Positions 11,634-23,792 of a DNA stretch of 64,000 nucleotides are shown here, one piece after another. The stretch covers positions 372,001 through 436,000 of the forward strand of contig CM022370.1 of NCBI GenBank assembly GCA_011800155.1, read 5' to 3'. The position numbers and the translations under genes are program-made. How positions within the stretch are numbered: the stretch's first letter is position 1; each line of letters opens with the position of its first letter. The stretch is from Flammulina velutipes (taxonomy: Eukaryota; Basidiomycota; Agaricomycetes; Agaricales; Physalacriaceae). Under the pieces are notes generated by a model. The model searched no databases. It had not been told where the DNA came from and was given only the letters and a program-made list of their open reading frames with translations.

Positions 11634-11754
11634 GATGTCAAGAAGATGTGTGGTGGTTGCTGATAAGGTAAGTGGCGTTACTTCGGTCCGCTTTTGAACA
11701 CAAAGAGGCTGACTAATACCACGTGTTAACATTCCTTGTCTTCCTTCAATCCGT

Positions 11755-13007
11755 ATGCCGTCTCCAGACCACTTTTCAGTCGACGCGGACCAAGTCTTGA
11801 AGACCTGGAGAATTCAACTCATCAAAGCCCAAGACTTCTCCAACGACGAGAGTGCTCTCTATCCTCTAATCGATCACGTCCTCAACACATTCGCATTGTT
11901 GATCGATACGGACGATGATACAACGATAACCTGCCATCCTCAACTGAGGCTTTCTGGAAATAATGTCTACGAGCACATCCTCTCCCTGACCGATGGCCTC
12001 AGCGTCATCCCGGATTTTGCCCTCATTCTTGACCACTTACGGGGTATCGATTTCGATTATTCTCGTGTTTTATTCCTTTTCGAAATCAAACGCCTCATCA
12101 TACCACCTCCTTCCCCGAAACCTGGACTCCAGCAAAGTGAGTGCTTCGAGTAGCCCTGAAGAATTATTATGTCTGACAAAATGTAGAATCAACCTGGTTC
12201 AACAGACCTTTGGGTTTGACTGCCAACGCAGATTTTAGCAACTATCTCGACCAGATCATGCTCCAAGGCTTTGTCAGCTGGCATGTCTACAAACAGGACA
12301 AGATTTATCTGGTCCTCATCATGGGCATCTTTTACACCGTTTTCTGCTTCACTCGCCCAGACGACGCTAGCTTGGCCCCCCTTCCCACTCACCCATCCAA
12401 AATGGACTTGGTCCCATCGAAATTGGTACCAAGGGAACATCAGCCTCAACCGCTCGCGTTCATGAAGCCAATCTTCAAACAACATGTAAAAGATGGCACT
12501 GTTGAACTTTCAGACAGTTTTCGTCGGCTGCTTCATCTAGGGCTTCTACATGGCAAGGGAGTGTTGCCAGCAGGTGCACGTCCCTTTTCTCTCTTTCACC
12601 TGGATAATCCTTCGGCAATGGACTTCGACCTCACCGTCGGTGAACAGGTGAAGAAAAGTTCCATCATGACTAGCTTTTTATGATTATTAATACATTACTA
12701 GTTAGAGTGTTCCTCCTGTACAGAGCTGATACGCCTCTGGTACGACAAGGCGGACAAATTTCTTGCTGCGAAGGAAAAAATTGCCATACCCAAAACCCCC
12801 GCTCGAGTAGTTTCGGAGGACCGTTTAAGCTTCCAAGAATCTCCCTTTGCCCCGGGAGCTGCTACGTCTCCTGAACCGTCCCCTTATGTCCCTTCCAGGC
12901 AGAAAAAGAAACGCAAGTTAGCATCGCCTGATGTTCAGACCTCTTTATCGGAAGGGAGAGTCTCAGGCTTCAAGAGAGGGGGCCTGACGCTGCTTGGGCA
13001 TCCATAA
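11755..13007 (+). CDS. hypothetical protein with basic C-terminal nuclear signal
   Basis: Not recognised. Three exons (introns 12137-12186 and 12640-12723) give 372 aa. The N-terminal third is helical and acidic. The middle (from about 128) reads STWFNRPLGLTANADF and continues with a hydrophobic strand-rich stretch (YLVLIMGIFYTVFCF) that could be a buried core rather than a membrane helix. The C-terminus is Pro/Ser-rich with RQKKKRKLASPD, a likely monopartite nuclear localisation signal. The gene ends at TAA 13005-13007 next to an A-rich tail (ACAAAATAAAAAAAAGG) that may be the poly(A) region. It is inserted between copies C and D of the tandem family and is unrelated to them. Confidence 0.6.
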
Positions 13008-13295
13008 TGTACAAAATAAAAAAAAGGTTTACTCGTTTGAATTCTGTATGAGCCTTCTGGTCGAATAAACGCAATCCTGTTGATTTGAAGCTCAGCGTTC
13101 AAGCGCTCAGGCATGAGGCCTCAAGTGATTCAAACGTGGAACAGAAAGTGTGTACTAGTACTTGATTTACTTCGTGGGGTAGAAACTTCATTTAACAAAA
13201 GCGACACGTTGTCAAATGGCGCACAAATGTCTCGCTAAATATCGACGAACCCCAAATCAAAAGCGTCGAGAGACATACGACTACAGTAACTCAGA

Positions 13296-13923
13296 TTACA
13301 TGGTCCAGTCCTCCCGCCCGACACCTTCGGGCCCGTTCTCCCCAAAATCCAAGTACCATTTCGGCTCCCTCCCAAAATCTGCAAAGATCTCCTTCATCTT
13401 CGCGAGTGGCTCGTGGAGATTGTCTCCAGCACGAAGAGAATAATTGGTCACGAACGCGAGAGCGAACATTCCATCCTCCGTAGGGAGACAGGTGTGAAGC
13501 CGAACGGAGTGCCCACAAGCCTCCCTCAGATAAACTTCGACCAGATGCATCGTAATGATTAGGCTAGCGCTTTTTTCATCACCGTATTTTACTATGCCTT
13601 TTCTGTCTGCAAATTCAAGCCATTGGTCAACGTCGAACACGACTCCCAGTACAAAGACGGGTGGCAGGAGTCCGATGTTGGGACAAGGTAGGTAGTGATT
13701 GGGAAAGTCGTCGGGTTTCCAAGGGTTGTTGGCTTTCATGTAGGTCATGTTGAGAGTCTGGTGGTATCGTTAAACTCGCTACACATAGCCTAGGGGAAAC
13801 GCCATAGCTTGGAATACTTACCTTGTTGCATTCTTCGATAATTCGCGCGCTTTTGGAAAGCTGTAACTCACCAAACTCATCCGAGAGCGCAGAGACATCG
13901 GAAGTACAGGGTGCGACGTCCAT
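13296..13923 (-). CDS. tandem orphan family, copy D
   Basis: Third intact copy, 187 aa. Exon 1 (13923-13822) has 34 codons (MDVAPCTSDVSALSDEF) and a 64-bp intron (13758-13821) follows. Exon 2 contains the same core blocks as copies A and C, with a small insertion (EKSASLIITMHLVEV) and the variant C-terminus FGENGPEGVGREDWTM. Here the stop TAA follows DWTM directly in exon 2, so the third exon and terminal intron of copies A and C are absent. This copy resembles the broken copy B most closely near its C-terminus (NGPE). Its function is unknown. Confidence 0.65.
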
Positions 13924-14129
13924 GATCGGTGGAGAATGAAAGGAAGAATGGTAGCCGGCGGCATTATGAAGTTAACAATAACGTTCCCAAGGCAAACAAA
14001 GAAACACTTCGGAGACACTTGTCCACTAGTAAATGTCCACCAAGGTGTCCAAAACACTCTTTAAGAACTAGTCTTATACATTACTCAATGTCCCAAGTGT
14101 TACACAAAGTTGTAAGAAGCCTCATTTTA

Positions 14130-17003
14130 CTACTCATCCTCATCCACCTCATCCTCATCCTCATCCTCGTCCTCAGAAACATCCAGACCCACAGTCCTCA
14201 TCTTCTCCTTATCACGCTTACGTTTAGTGCTCATCTCATCCAGCAGCACAAGGAGCTCCTCCTGCTCCTTCTCTACATCTTTCCGCTTTTCCTCCGAGCT
14301 TCCCAATTCAGCACTTAGAGAGGCAACACGCTCCTTCAACCCCGAAACGTCCTCAGCACCAGACGACACCTGCTGGAGCTGCGCCTGTAGCCCCAAGATC
14401 TCCTCAGCTTGCTTCCGGATGGTCTCCCGCAACGACGAGATCAACATGATTGTCTCGGCGCTTTGTACTGTAAAGAGGTGAGCCAATGTCCCAATCAATG
14501 TTCAACAAAGTCATACCTGATGAAGAAGAGAGTTTGTCCGGCTCTGTCGAGAATCCGCGTTGCACGGTATCTAGATCGGTAGTTAAGTCACCATAATCAG
14601 AAACGAGCCACTAGCAGGTAACCTACAATAACTCGACTTCCAGAAATCCACAAACGCCCAGTCGAACCATATCTCGCCTTCGGACTCCTTTGGTGGTGCA
14701 TTCGGTGCTGTCGCGCCAGCCGCAGGTATATGTGTTGCCGGGGGATACGTATACACCACAGAATCGGGACCAACAGACTTGAACCGCTCGTCTTCGCGTA
14801 AACGAGATACACATCCAACCAAAGCGTCAACTCCTAGTCGCTGGAGAATAGCGTAGATCGTTTGTCTGCACATGTAGGATGAGCCTATGCAGAATGAACA
14901 TTCACGCAAAGCTTACCTGGTTATCTCGCCAGGATCCCTATTGAACTCGTAACATATGCCAACCAAGAACGCGCATAAACAGGGAACGACAGACTCCGGG
15001 TCCGTTATGTGGTTGATAGGCTCTACCAACTGGAGAACGTTAGTATGCACTCATCTCATACATGAATCACTAACCACACCAAGCCCACCAGCATCCAAGA
15101 ATTCCCTCACTGCTTTCGGATCGTCCCAAAGCCACTGGGACAGTAGCGTCAGGTAGCCAACTATTAAACGTTCCCATTCCCTCGATTCCCTGTCCGAGTT
15201 GTTCGCATGCGATCGAGATAAGAATGCAAGAGACAGGTTCTCATTGATGATCTGCAGCAAGGTTTGCGGGTCGTCTTCATCGTCGTCTGCGGCGGCCTCA
15301 GGCGGTGGAGGTGGTGCGCCATCTGCAGGCACGAAGAAAGTGCCTCCTTGCTCCTCAGGCTGGGATGGTATGCGGGGCATGATCAAACCGGCAGCCTTCT
15401 TGGCTTCGGGAGATGCACGGACAAGATGGGCAAAAAGGATCGAAGCGAGATGGGTGCTTGTGATTCCAGCAGACGGGGATTGGTGAGCTGAAGCCAGAGA
15501 TCGGAGAAGCGGAGTCGGGGGCGGAGGCTCGCTGCCTGGCTCGGGCACCATGGCTTTCACGATAGCTTCATTGATATCGTCTTTTCGGACGAAGTTCTGT
15601 ATACGTTCAGTAAACATTCAGGAAAAAACCATGGCACTCACTTCAAAGACGCTAGCAGCAGCCGCTCTGACCGCCAGCCCATTTTTCGATTTGTTGTCGT
15701 CGTGCAATCCATTGTATTCGCCATGTAGCGCGAGTTCCACAAGGGCGTCCAACGCCGAAGCTGGTTCCAGTCGATCCCACTCTTCGCCGTTAGTTTCTGG
15801 AACGGGCATATATGGGGTAATGACTAGGTCAGAGAGTGGGAAGGTTAGGTTCGTTGGCAATAAGTGCAGAGCCTGCGTCTTAAGCGCTGTTGGGGCATTA
15901 GACGCCAGCGCCAATTCGATGAGGAAGCGCATAAAAGTGGCAGTCTCTTGTTCCTAAATCTATATCGTTTCATGTCGGCAAACAAATGGAAACGAGGGGA
16001 CTTACACTGCCGCCCTTTGAGCTCAAGAGCATACCGATGATTGCGACAACATAAGATGCGTTGTTGAGTTTCTGATCATCCCAGAATTGTAGAGCAAAGT
16101 CTTGAGGCGGTGGCTCTTGGAAGCCGATGCTAGGCGGGAATGATAACAATGTGCAGAGGCCTGGAGGGATGCCAGTTTCGCGGAAATAACTCTGATAATG
16201 ATGAGTACTGGTAAAGGTGACCATTTAAGGTGGACTGACCTGATTAGAGGAATTGAACCGCAGTAAGAGGTCGACGCATGCCAGTGCCTGCTGAGTGACT
16301 GCCCCGCCCTCAACGCCACCTTCTTGACGGATAGTATTGAAGAGCTTTTCAAATGCGCCTTGGAATGCGAGAATCTTTTGAATATCGGGGCTGGACGCTA
16401 TGAGCGACTGTACCACGCCAATCGCTTCTGCGCTCGGTGTGAGATGGTGAACGAACAGTCAAGATTCAACACACCATTGCGAATAATCTCTCTCTGATCT
16501 TCTAGCACAGAAACAACACTCGTAGGACCCGTGGACGCCGTCAAAAAGTAGCCCTGCACGACCTGCCGTCGATTCTGCAACAACGTCGAGAGGAATTGAA
16601 GAGTGGCGAATCGGATGTAGAACGTGGTGTCCGCCAGCAGAGCAAACAGTGTATGCACCGTCTTCTCGGTGGCTAGAACGAGGTCGCTGTGTCGGTATCC
16701 AAGCTCGGCGTTGTCTTCCACGTCGCACAACTGATTGAGCGTCTCGAGCACTGCCTTGGCGATGTCCGCGTCGACTTCGGCGTCGTTGTAGAGCACCTGC
16801 AGGAGACCTGTGAGCGCCCTGTCGCCGACATCCTGTTTCCAATCCCTGGCTAAGCCCTTCAGTGCCAGCACCGACGCGCGTCGATCCGAGAGTAATGTTG
16901 CTGGCGATAGTCGGTCGCTGAGGCGCGCGATGGTGTCTGTCGCTGTTTGAGGCGCGCCAGTTGGCCCGCGTAACGCAGTGTACGTCTGCGAGAAGAACTC
17001 CAT
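14130..17003 (-). CDS. USO1: vesicle tethering protein Uso1/p115
   Basis: General vesicular transport factor that tethers ER-derived COPII vesicles to the cis-Golgi. Nine exons (introns 14468-14516, 14571-14626, 14866-14916, 15030-15074, 15597-15641, 15954-16005, 16192-16239, 16428-16474) give 826 aa. Residues 1 to about 600 form the armadillo-like p115 head (MEFFSQTYTALRGPTGAPQT at the start, then repeated helical LL-rich segments). Residues around 640-715 include WKSSYYTVQRGFSTEPDK, typical of the head's end. The last ~110 residues are a coiled coil (LISSLRETIRKQAEEI, then heptads of Leu/Glu/Lys) and a very acidic tail (about 20 Asp/Glu). The coiled coil is far shorter than in budding yeast Uso1, as expected outside Saccharomycetes. 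Confidence 0.92.
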
Positions 17004-17147
17004 CCTCGATGAGAGAGGGAAAAGATGTAGGTCGTGGTAAAACGTAAAGCCGAAATAGGCAACATCCAAAGTCCATACAAAACTATGCAAGTATGTGTAC
17101 CAGTAAAATTACATCCCATATACCAAAGCATTAGATCAAGCATATAT

Positions 17148-19038
17148 TCAAAGCAATTCCATTTTCGCCAACCTCCTTACCACCAACTCGCCCACCTTCT
17201 CGTCGTTCAGATACTTGGGCAGCTCGTTCATCACCTCGCGCTTCACTTCCTGCAGTACTAGCACGGCCTCCAATCCAATCTTCTTCGCGTCGTCCGTAGC
17301 AAGCGCGTGCTGCGGATAGAAGCTTGTCATGCTTAGCTCGGTGAACGCAGGTACCAAAAGGTGCTTGAGCTTGAACCTAACCGCCAATTCAATTTTGTCT
17401 ATCGCACTCATCTCCGTCGCCTTCTCCAACGCCATCTCGCGGATCCTGTTCATTTCGTACTGGCAGGCGACACGCAGCACTTTGCCCCAGTCAGCGGGTG
17501 TCCTGATATCGTGGCCGCCAAAGCAGTCCTTCGGGTAGAAGATAGACAGCACCAAGTCGAATCCCTCTCGGTCGGTGTCATCGTTGAGATGCATCCGATA
17601 ATGTAACCCCGGCGGTGCATCACAGAGAACCTTCGAATGCTGTTGCAGGAAGTGACGATGGACTTTGTATTGCACGTTTTTAAGCTAAAGTCGAGGTAGG
17701 TATGCGTACAGTGACCGCAACAGAGAAAGATGAACTTACCACTAGACTGAGATTTCCGTCAGGAAAATAGAATCGAGGATGCGGCAGGAGCTGATGGAAC
17801 GACGACCTAAATCATCGTTAGGCGTAGTTAGATCGCGTCTCGATAATACTCACCACGGCGCTGACACAGGTTCGGGGAGTGGCGTACGTTCCCTCGGACC
17901 AAGGCTAGATCGTATAGACGGGCTAACTACACATGGGCTGTATGATTAGATAACCTGTCAGCAAGCAGAAATATGGCTAATCGAAGGCACCTACGTAGGA
18001 CGCATGCTATTCTGAGGAGGGAAAGATCCGACTACCCGCGGTGGCCAATAAGGAATAGGTTGTGAACTGCCAGAAAGGATGAGCATCCAAATTCAGTCGA
18101 CAGCAGGCACGGTACTTACCACAGCTCTGGTTGTCTAGTCGGAGGGCTGTATGTTCTGGGCAGATGTGAGAAATCAGAGTGACTTTCTTCCAGACTGAGC
18201 GCCCGGCGGATGCCAGGTATAGGCGCATAACCTCCTCTCCTCCACGGAGGAGCACAATTCAAAGCTGGGCTGGGAAACGAAAAAGTGTCAGCTACGAAGG
18301 GCAACACTTGATAGTAAACACTTACCATGGTACAGGTGCAATCGGAGGTACATACGGATAGCCATGTCCTGCGTCTGCCCGGGAAGGCGACTGCCCACGT
18401 TCACTAGAATACATCGAACTTTGAGGGGAAGGCATTCCATCGCTCCTCCCAGTACTGGGGCGCGATTGCGAATACAATCCGTTAGGAAACCCGGGAATAT
18501 CGATAATTTTTGGATGTGGCTGTGGTTGATAATACTTTGGCAGCACAGGTGGTGGAGGCGGTGGGGCCGGGACCGGGGACGGCACGCGTTCACTGGGAGG
18601 TGACCTATAATACAGCAATGAGCCTTATAATCTTTTGTTTGTTCCAAGCTGAACACACACCTCGAAGGCGTGCTGGAAGATCCGGCATGAGAACGTGGTG
18701 GTGAGTTAGGCGTCACGGTTGCAGGCTGCGCAGATTGCCACGGGTGCGGGATTGGCGGCGGCGTCAGGGGCTCGAACTCGCGCTCGTTCGCATTGGGTGG
18801 GGGATATGGTACGGGAGCCTGGGGGGACCTATGAAAGAACCATTCAATGTCAACGGAATGCCGGGCAACTTGAGGAGTCGACGGCGTACGCCTTTGGGGG
18901 GCTCTCTGGCTCAGTCGAGGACGGGCTTTCCAGCGTAGACGGGATGGATGGTGAAGAGTTCGAATAGTCCGACCCAACAAGAATTGGGACCACCATACTA
19001 AAGTTACTAGGTGAAGGAAGGAGCGAAAGAGATGACAT
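17148..19038 (-). CDS. BTB/POZ-domain protein with long proline-rich N-terminus
   Basis: Eight exons (introns 17685-17739, 17807-17853, 17938-17994, 18067-18119, 18270-18325, 18605-18660, 18829-18889) give 501 aa. About 300 residues at the N-terminus are Pro/Ser-rich and disordered (VPAPPPPPPVLPKYYQPQPH). The C-terminal ~200 residues are a fungal BTB domain: HPRFYFPDGNLSLVLKN, YKVHRHFLQQHSKVL, then FDLVLSIFYP and a helical tail (WGKVLRVACQYEMNRIREMA). BTB domains mediate dimerisation or Cullin-3 binding; no partner can be named here. The RFYFPDGN motif is shared with the smaller BTB gene at 24882-25672, so the two are paralogues. The start at 19038 is the first in-frame ATG. Confidence 0.75.
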
Positions 19039-20229
19039 CAACTTAAACGCTGGCAGTCCTGTGTACGTAGGTTTACGTATTGTGGCTGGCGCCTACCAAT
19101 AAACGAGGCTTGATGCTCATAAGAAAAGTCTACTTGCAGTTTTACTGAATCTTGTAGATAATATCACTATCGTCGTCGTTGATATACAGTTGAATATTAG
19201 ATTACGCTCTTCTTGGAATAACAATCTGATACATTGACGAAGTCCACTTGAGGACAGGGTACAACCCATTGCATCTACGTCGCAATAGCGCTAAACCAGC
19301 GCCAAGGAGCCCTCATACTTTCTCAGCCGGGCACATATCATCGACCGCGACCATAGGATAACGAGACGATCTTTCGAAATTGACCTCGATATGAACGCGA
19401 ACCTGGAAGGTCGTCTAGGGTGCTTGAAACGGCTCAACGTGAGCGTTTCAGTCTTTTTGTCTTTTCCATGTCATCAGAGTTATGACTGAGAGAGGATGTC
19501 CGACAGTTTGGCCCAGCATGTCGAAAGTAATTCACTTCTTGGAGTAAATGTGTACCGCCCAACGCCCAGAAAAAGCGATCGACAGAAATAGCGCTAGAAG
19601 CGGTCATATAGTGACCACGGGACAAGAGCATCGCGTGTCTCCAGCATGATAGTGTTCTCCGCCTTAGTCGAGGAAGACTCAAGAAATCACAAAAAGACGG
19701 CGGATCTGTCTGTAATACACAGTTAAGCGTCAGCTTCGAGAGCAAAATAAAATACACCTACTAAGTCAACGCGTTTGTAGACCATCTCAGAGAGGAATTA
19801 TAACGCCGGCGCCTGAGGTACGTGGTTTTCAAGATTGTTGACAATAGACAAACCCAGCCAAGAGTGATGTAGTTAGACAAGTTGTCACTGAACGATACCC
19901 GTGTTATATGTTAGATATCCCAAGGCGTAAAATCCGTTTGTATAGCAAGTATTCATCGATTTGAACTGCCTCGTACTGTAGTGAGCCTAGATCCTTTCAG
20001 TCGAAGAGTGATACTCCACCTGAAATATACAGGCTTAATCCCTCATCAGCCCCATGTGAAAAGTTGAGACACTGCGCGGTCTGTAGCCTTTCAAAATGGT
20101 ACAAACGTATCCTGTGGTCGTGGTAATTTGGCAAGTAACAAGTTGAAGACGGTTTGATCCGACATTCGGTAAACGCCGATTGGTTAACACGGTCACGACG
20201 TCTACTTGTTATCCTTTTCATGCCAATCC
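19039..20229. other. intergenic, promoter region between divergent genes
   Basis: About 1.2 kb separates the divergent BTB gene and the kinase. Reading frames here are short and lack coding features. I see nothing further. Confidence 0.5.
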
Positions 20230-21631
20230 ATGTTGCATTGGGCCAAGCGCGCCTTTCAACGAGCGTCGGTTCCACGCAAGTACCCTACTTCAGGCTTCCA
20301 GCTTCTGGACCCCACTGCGAAAATAGCTGAGGAAAACCTTCCCTGGTACACACACGAGCGTTTCTATCCTGTTCGCCTCGGTGAGGTCTTTCGTGACCGC
20401 TACCAAGTCCTTGGCAAATTAGGATACGGAGGCTCATCCACGGTATGGCTCTGCAGGGACCTCTCGTACGTGTCGTCTTGATTTGCTTGCATAATTACAC
20501 TCGTTAATGTAGCTTAGCAAGCACCGTTACGCAGCCTTGAAGGTGTTCGCTGTAGATTACCCAGGCGCCACACGTGAAAAGAGTGCATATGAACACATAG
20601 ATCGCATCTCTTTGACAAGACATACCGGTCGCAAACTGATACGTGACTATTATGACGCGTTTACGCTGGATGGCGCAGACAACGGTACACATCAGTGCGT
20701 TGTCCTCGAAGCGCTTGCCGAGAATGTTTTCGATACTCGCAATTTCGGTGTGAAGGTTCCAACGAATTCACTTAAAGCAATCGCATCGTGTGTGTTCTAT
20801 GGGCTCGATTTTCTCCATACTGAAGCTAAGATGGTTCATGCCGGTAAGTCGTCCAGTTTGTCAATGCCTTACCGCCATTTTCATTCACCTTCTTGTAGAC
20901 TTACAACCCGATAACTTCTTATTCCATGTTTCAGAGGACTGGGTTTTCAGACAGTTCGAGCAAGAAGAGTTGCAGAATCCTTCGGCTCGAAAGGTGGACT
21001 TGGAGGGAAATAGAACTGTGTACGAAGCCCGCAGCTTGCAGAGACCGCGAAAAGTGGGGCATACTGTCCTCTGCGACTTTGGTGAGGCACGGTTTGGGCA
21101 GGAAACATATTCAGATGATATTCAGCCTTTCGCCTATCGCGCTCCTGAGGTCATATTGCAAGTTCCGTGGTCATACGGCGTCGACATCTGGAACGCAGGA
21201 TTGGTGGTAAGCATTACACTCTATAATACTCATTGATCCCATCCTGGTTATAGCTCTGGCACATATTCGAAGATGCCTCCCTGTTCAATGGAATTGACAG
21301 CGACGGAGACGAAAATCTCGTCAACTACCTTGCAGAACTGGTCGCTGTTCTTGGCCCGCCGCCTACCACGCTTATGCGCCACGTCACAAACGAGCGTATC
21401 TTTGAAGATTTGTTCGACAAAGATGGAAGGTGGAAGGGAGCGGCGGACATACCTGTCATGTCTCTGGAGTCTTCGGAGACGCGTCTAGAAGGGAAGGAGA
21501 AGGAAGAGTTCTTGAACTTCATGAAGAAGATACTGCAATGGGATCCTGAGAAAAGGCCCACTGCCAGAGAGCTATTGAATGACCCATGGCTGATTCAGAC
21601 ACAGAAGGGTTTACTGGAATACTTAGCTTAG
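20230..21631 (+). CDS. SRPK-like serine/threonine protein kinase
   Basis: Four exons (introns 20466-20517, 20844-20898, 21207-21253) give 415 aa. The N-terminus EENLPWYTHERFYPVRLGEV followed by DRYQVLGKLGYGGSSTVWL is the hallmark of the fungal SRPK-like (SR-protein kinase) group. The ATP Lys is in YAALKVF. The catalytic loop is HADLQPDNFLF (HAD in place of HRD, as in many fungal SRPK-likes, with Asp and Asn kept). The metal-binding motif is CDFGEARFG and the APE motif is YRAPEVIL. The C-lobe WDPEKRPTARELLNDPW is intact. It is probably active and cytosolic; the substrate is unknown. Such kinases are strongly expanded in Agaricomycetes, so a splicing role should not be assumed. Confidence 0.85.
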
Positions 21632-21894
21632 TACGGGCGCAAGTATGGAATTCAATCCCTCGCTCCAGGATGGTCTAAACTGTACGACGTCAGCTGAAAT
21701 CCACACTTCCCAACGGAAGTATTTGAGGATATCTCAAGAACGCACTTTCTGAGCTTATCGGTATCCGTTTCGTTGGCATTTCTGCCCCACCATGTAAGGG
21801 TCAGGCGCATGCGTTAATTAAAGAGGAGGGACATAACTATAGATACATACTAATGGCATAGGGTTTAAACATACAGCGTTCTAAGTCCAAATTT

Positions 21895-22617
21895 TCAGTC
21901 CGTAACGATCACAACGCCGGTAAAATAGCCACCGCTCCGTTTGCTACGCCAAGCACGACTGCCGTAGTAGTGAGAGGGCATACTGGTTCTACGAGGTCTT
22001 CGCGCAGCGTACACCTCGTCGTCGGACTGCTCAGCAGATCCGGAATCCGTCGCTCCAACCCCAGATTCTTCACTGTCAACCCCAAGAGATTCTTCCCTAA
22101 TCCTCCGCCTATGCTGTCTCGGAGACGGCGCCGGCGTCGGTGCCTCCTCGACTCCATACCTCCCCGTGTGCTCCTCGACGGTGATTTCGACGAGGATAAC
22201 GAGTTCGCTTCTCGGCGCGATAAGAACGTCTACTTCTTCCTCGAAAGCAGGTGAAGAGGCGCTTCCGATCCCCATAAAACCCGACCCAGCTTTCTGGATA
22301 GTGTAAGTGGTAGGAAAGCCAGTGGGAGAGCTAAATGTCTGGGAGAGTTCTGAGGCGCCGTTTGATTGTATGGTAAATGTGCATGATGGGGCGTCTTGAG
22401 CAATGTTGATGTTTTCGCATCTCAGTGCATCGAAAGTCGAGTCCAGGTCGAGCTTATGGTCCTTGTGCTCTTCGACAAGAGTCCTAGATGTGCTGGTACT
22501 TAATGAGAGATCTTCCGATGAGCCGGAGCTGCAGCTCTCCGTATCGACGCAGTCGAATTCAACGGGAAGAGGAGGAAGAGGAGACTGTGACTCGATTAGA
22601 CGAGCTGATAACGGCAT
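21895..22617 (-). CDS. hypothetical Ser-rich protein
   Basis: Single-exon frame of 240 aa with the start at 22617; not recognised. The N-terminus is Ser/Pro-rich, with a Ser run and an acidic spacer. The middle (about 80-150) has alternating hydrophobic segments (SCTFTIQSNG, TTYTIQKAGSGFMGIG, ELVILVEITVEEHTGRYG) that could form a small beta domain. The C-terminus is rich in Arg/Ser/Glu and ends YFTGVVIVTD. No membrane segment or signal peptide is seen. Codon use looks ordinary. Confidence 0.55.
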   Translation of the reverse strand: MPLSARLIESQSPLPPLPVEFDCVDTESCSSGSSEDLSLSTSTSRTLVEEHKDHKLDLDSTFDALRCENINIAQDAPSCTFTIQSNGASELSQTFSSPTGFPTTYTIQKAGSGFMGIGSASSPAFEEEVDVLIAPRSELVILVEITVEEHTGRYGVEEAPTPAPSPRQHRRRIREESLGVDSEESGVGATDSGSAEQSDDEVYAARRPRRTSMPSHYYGSRAWRSKRSGGYFTGVVIVTD

Positions 22618-23274
22618 TCAATAAAAAAGGACGTACAAATCTGCGGGACATGTCAACGATTGGGGCACGCATAGTTGGGAATAGGTATTAGCGATTGGGT
22701 GTGAAAATGGGGCTGGATGCGACGGTGGTGGAACAGTGGTCAAGAGAAGTAGTGTTATATAACAACAAGCTGTCCAACACGAGGCTCATTGTCACATTCG
22801 ACGACAATGGTATCCTCGGTTATCGATCGTCCTTGCTTTGTTCGTCTATGCACAGCGTTTATTGATTATGTCCGAAGTAGTCGTGTACCTTTGTGCAAAA
22901 TCAAAAAATGAGAGGAAAGACGACGAGGGATAGCGGCCATTAGCAAGTTCAAGAGCGTACAGAGCTGGAGTGGCGAATATTGAGATGGTACTTGATAGTT
23001 ACATGGCAAGCTGCAATAGGCTGCGATTGCGGCATTCCCCGCATCTACCACATGCCGCCGGCATTCTTTGATTCTTACGGTCATCATCATTGGTCCCCAA
23101 ATCTACATGTGCCTCAGGATATACGCACCCGTGCTCATTCCAATCAAGCTGACGTCTATTTGCATCCACTCGAATATCCGCCAAGGGCCAGTCTTTAATT
23201 AAATGTCGGACGCTAACCCCACAGTTTGACGGTACCGGTGTCGAAGCTGCATGTAGCACCGGACTCTGGAGTAC

Positions 23275-23469
23275 CTGCTGCTGCTCTGCTAACGCAAATG
23301 TTCTTCGTCGACCTTCGTCTGCCATGGCTAGAGAGATATTCGCCCTTTCGAGACTGGTAAATTCTGGAATCCCTTGGCGCAGCATCAACCGTTGTCCACT
23401 TGTGTTGCGTGCAAACGCATCCGACGACTGCAGACTGGCTGCGGGTCCGGGCCTTCGGACTCTGGCTCT
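23275..23469 (-). CDS. possible isolated exon of an undefined gene
   Basis: A 195-nt frame bounded by an acceptor-like CACTAG and a donor-like CAG|GTACTC has 65 codons of protein-like composition (SLERANISLAMADEGRRRTF, then ALAEQQQ). I could not connect it to a start or stop exon. An overlapping frame (VVEQLAFEDTREPESEGPD) is an alternative. It is either part of a small minus-strand gene or a remnant. Confidence 0.25.
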
Positions 23470-23692
23470 CTAGTGTCCTCGAACGCGAGCTGCTCTACCA
23501 CCTGAAAGTCATGGCAACAATGGAGTGAGTTTCATGCCTTGACAGTCTTCTATACTCAGGAGCAGCTTCGAAACCAAAACGACCTTCGTTTTTGCGCTGC
23601 CTTCATTGAAATTCGGAAGGGACCGAAGGAAACAGACCCATCTAGATTAATTTCAAAAACCGTGCGAGGCCGAGATTATACCAGATCCTCCG

Positions 23693-23700
23693 TATAAAAG
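23693..23700 (+). promoter_or_regulatory. TATA box of the gene at 23793
   Basis: TATAAAAG lies 93 bases upstream of the ATG at 23793, followed by a pyrimidine-rich leader (CTTTGATTCTCCACTCTCC). This is a plausible core promoter. Confidence 0.5.
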
Positions 23701-23792
23701 GGTTCCAGGAGCTACAGCACCCAGCTTTGATTCTCCACTCTCCTTTCATTTTACGCGCCTAGCTGTGCTTCGCACTTTTATCTTCGCCCTAG

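Noticed and set aside
22866..23198. Short frames at 22.9-23.2 kb
   Set aside because: No start context, splice partners or recognisable features; probably intergenic.
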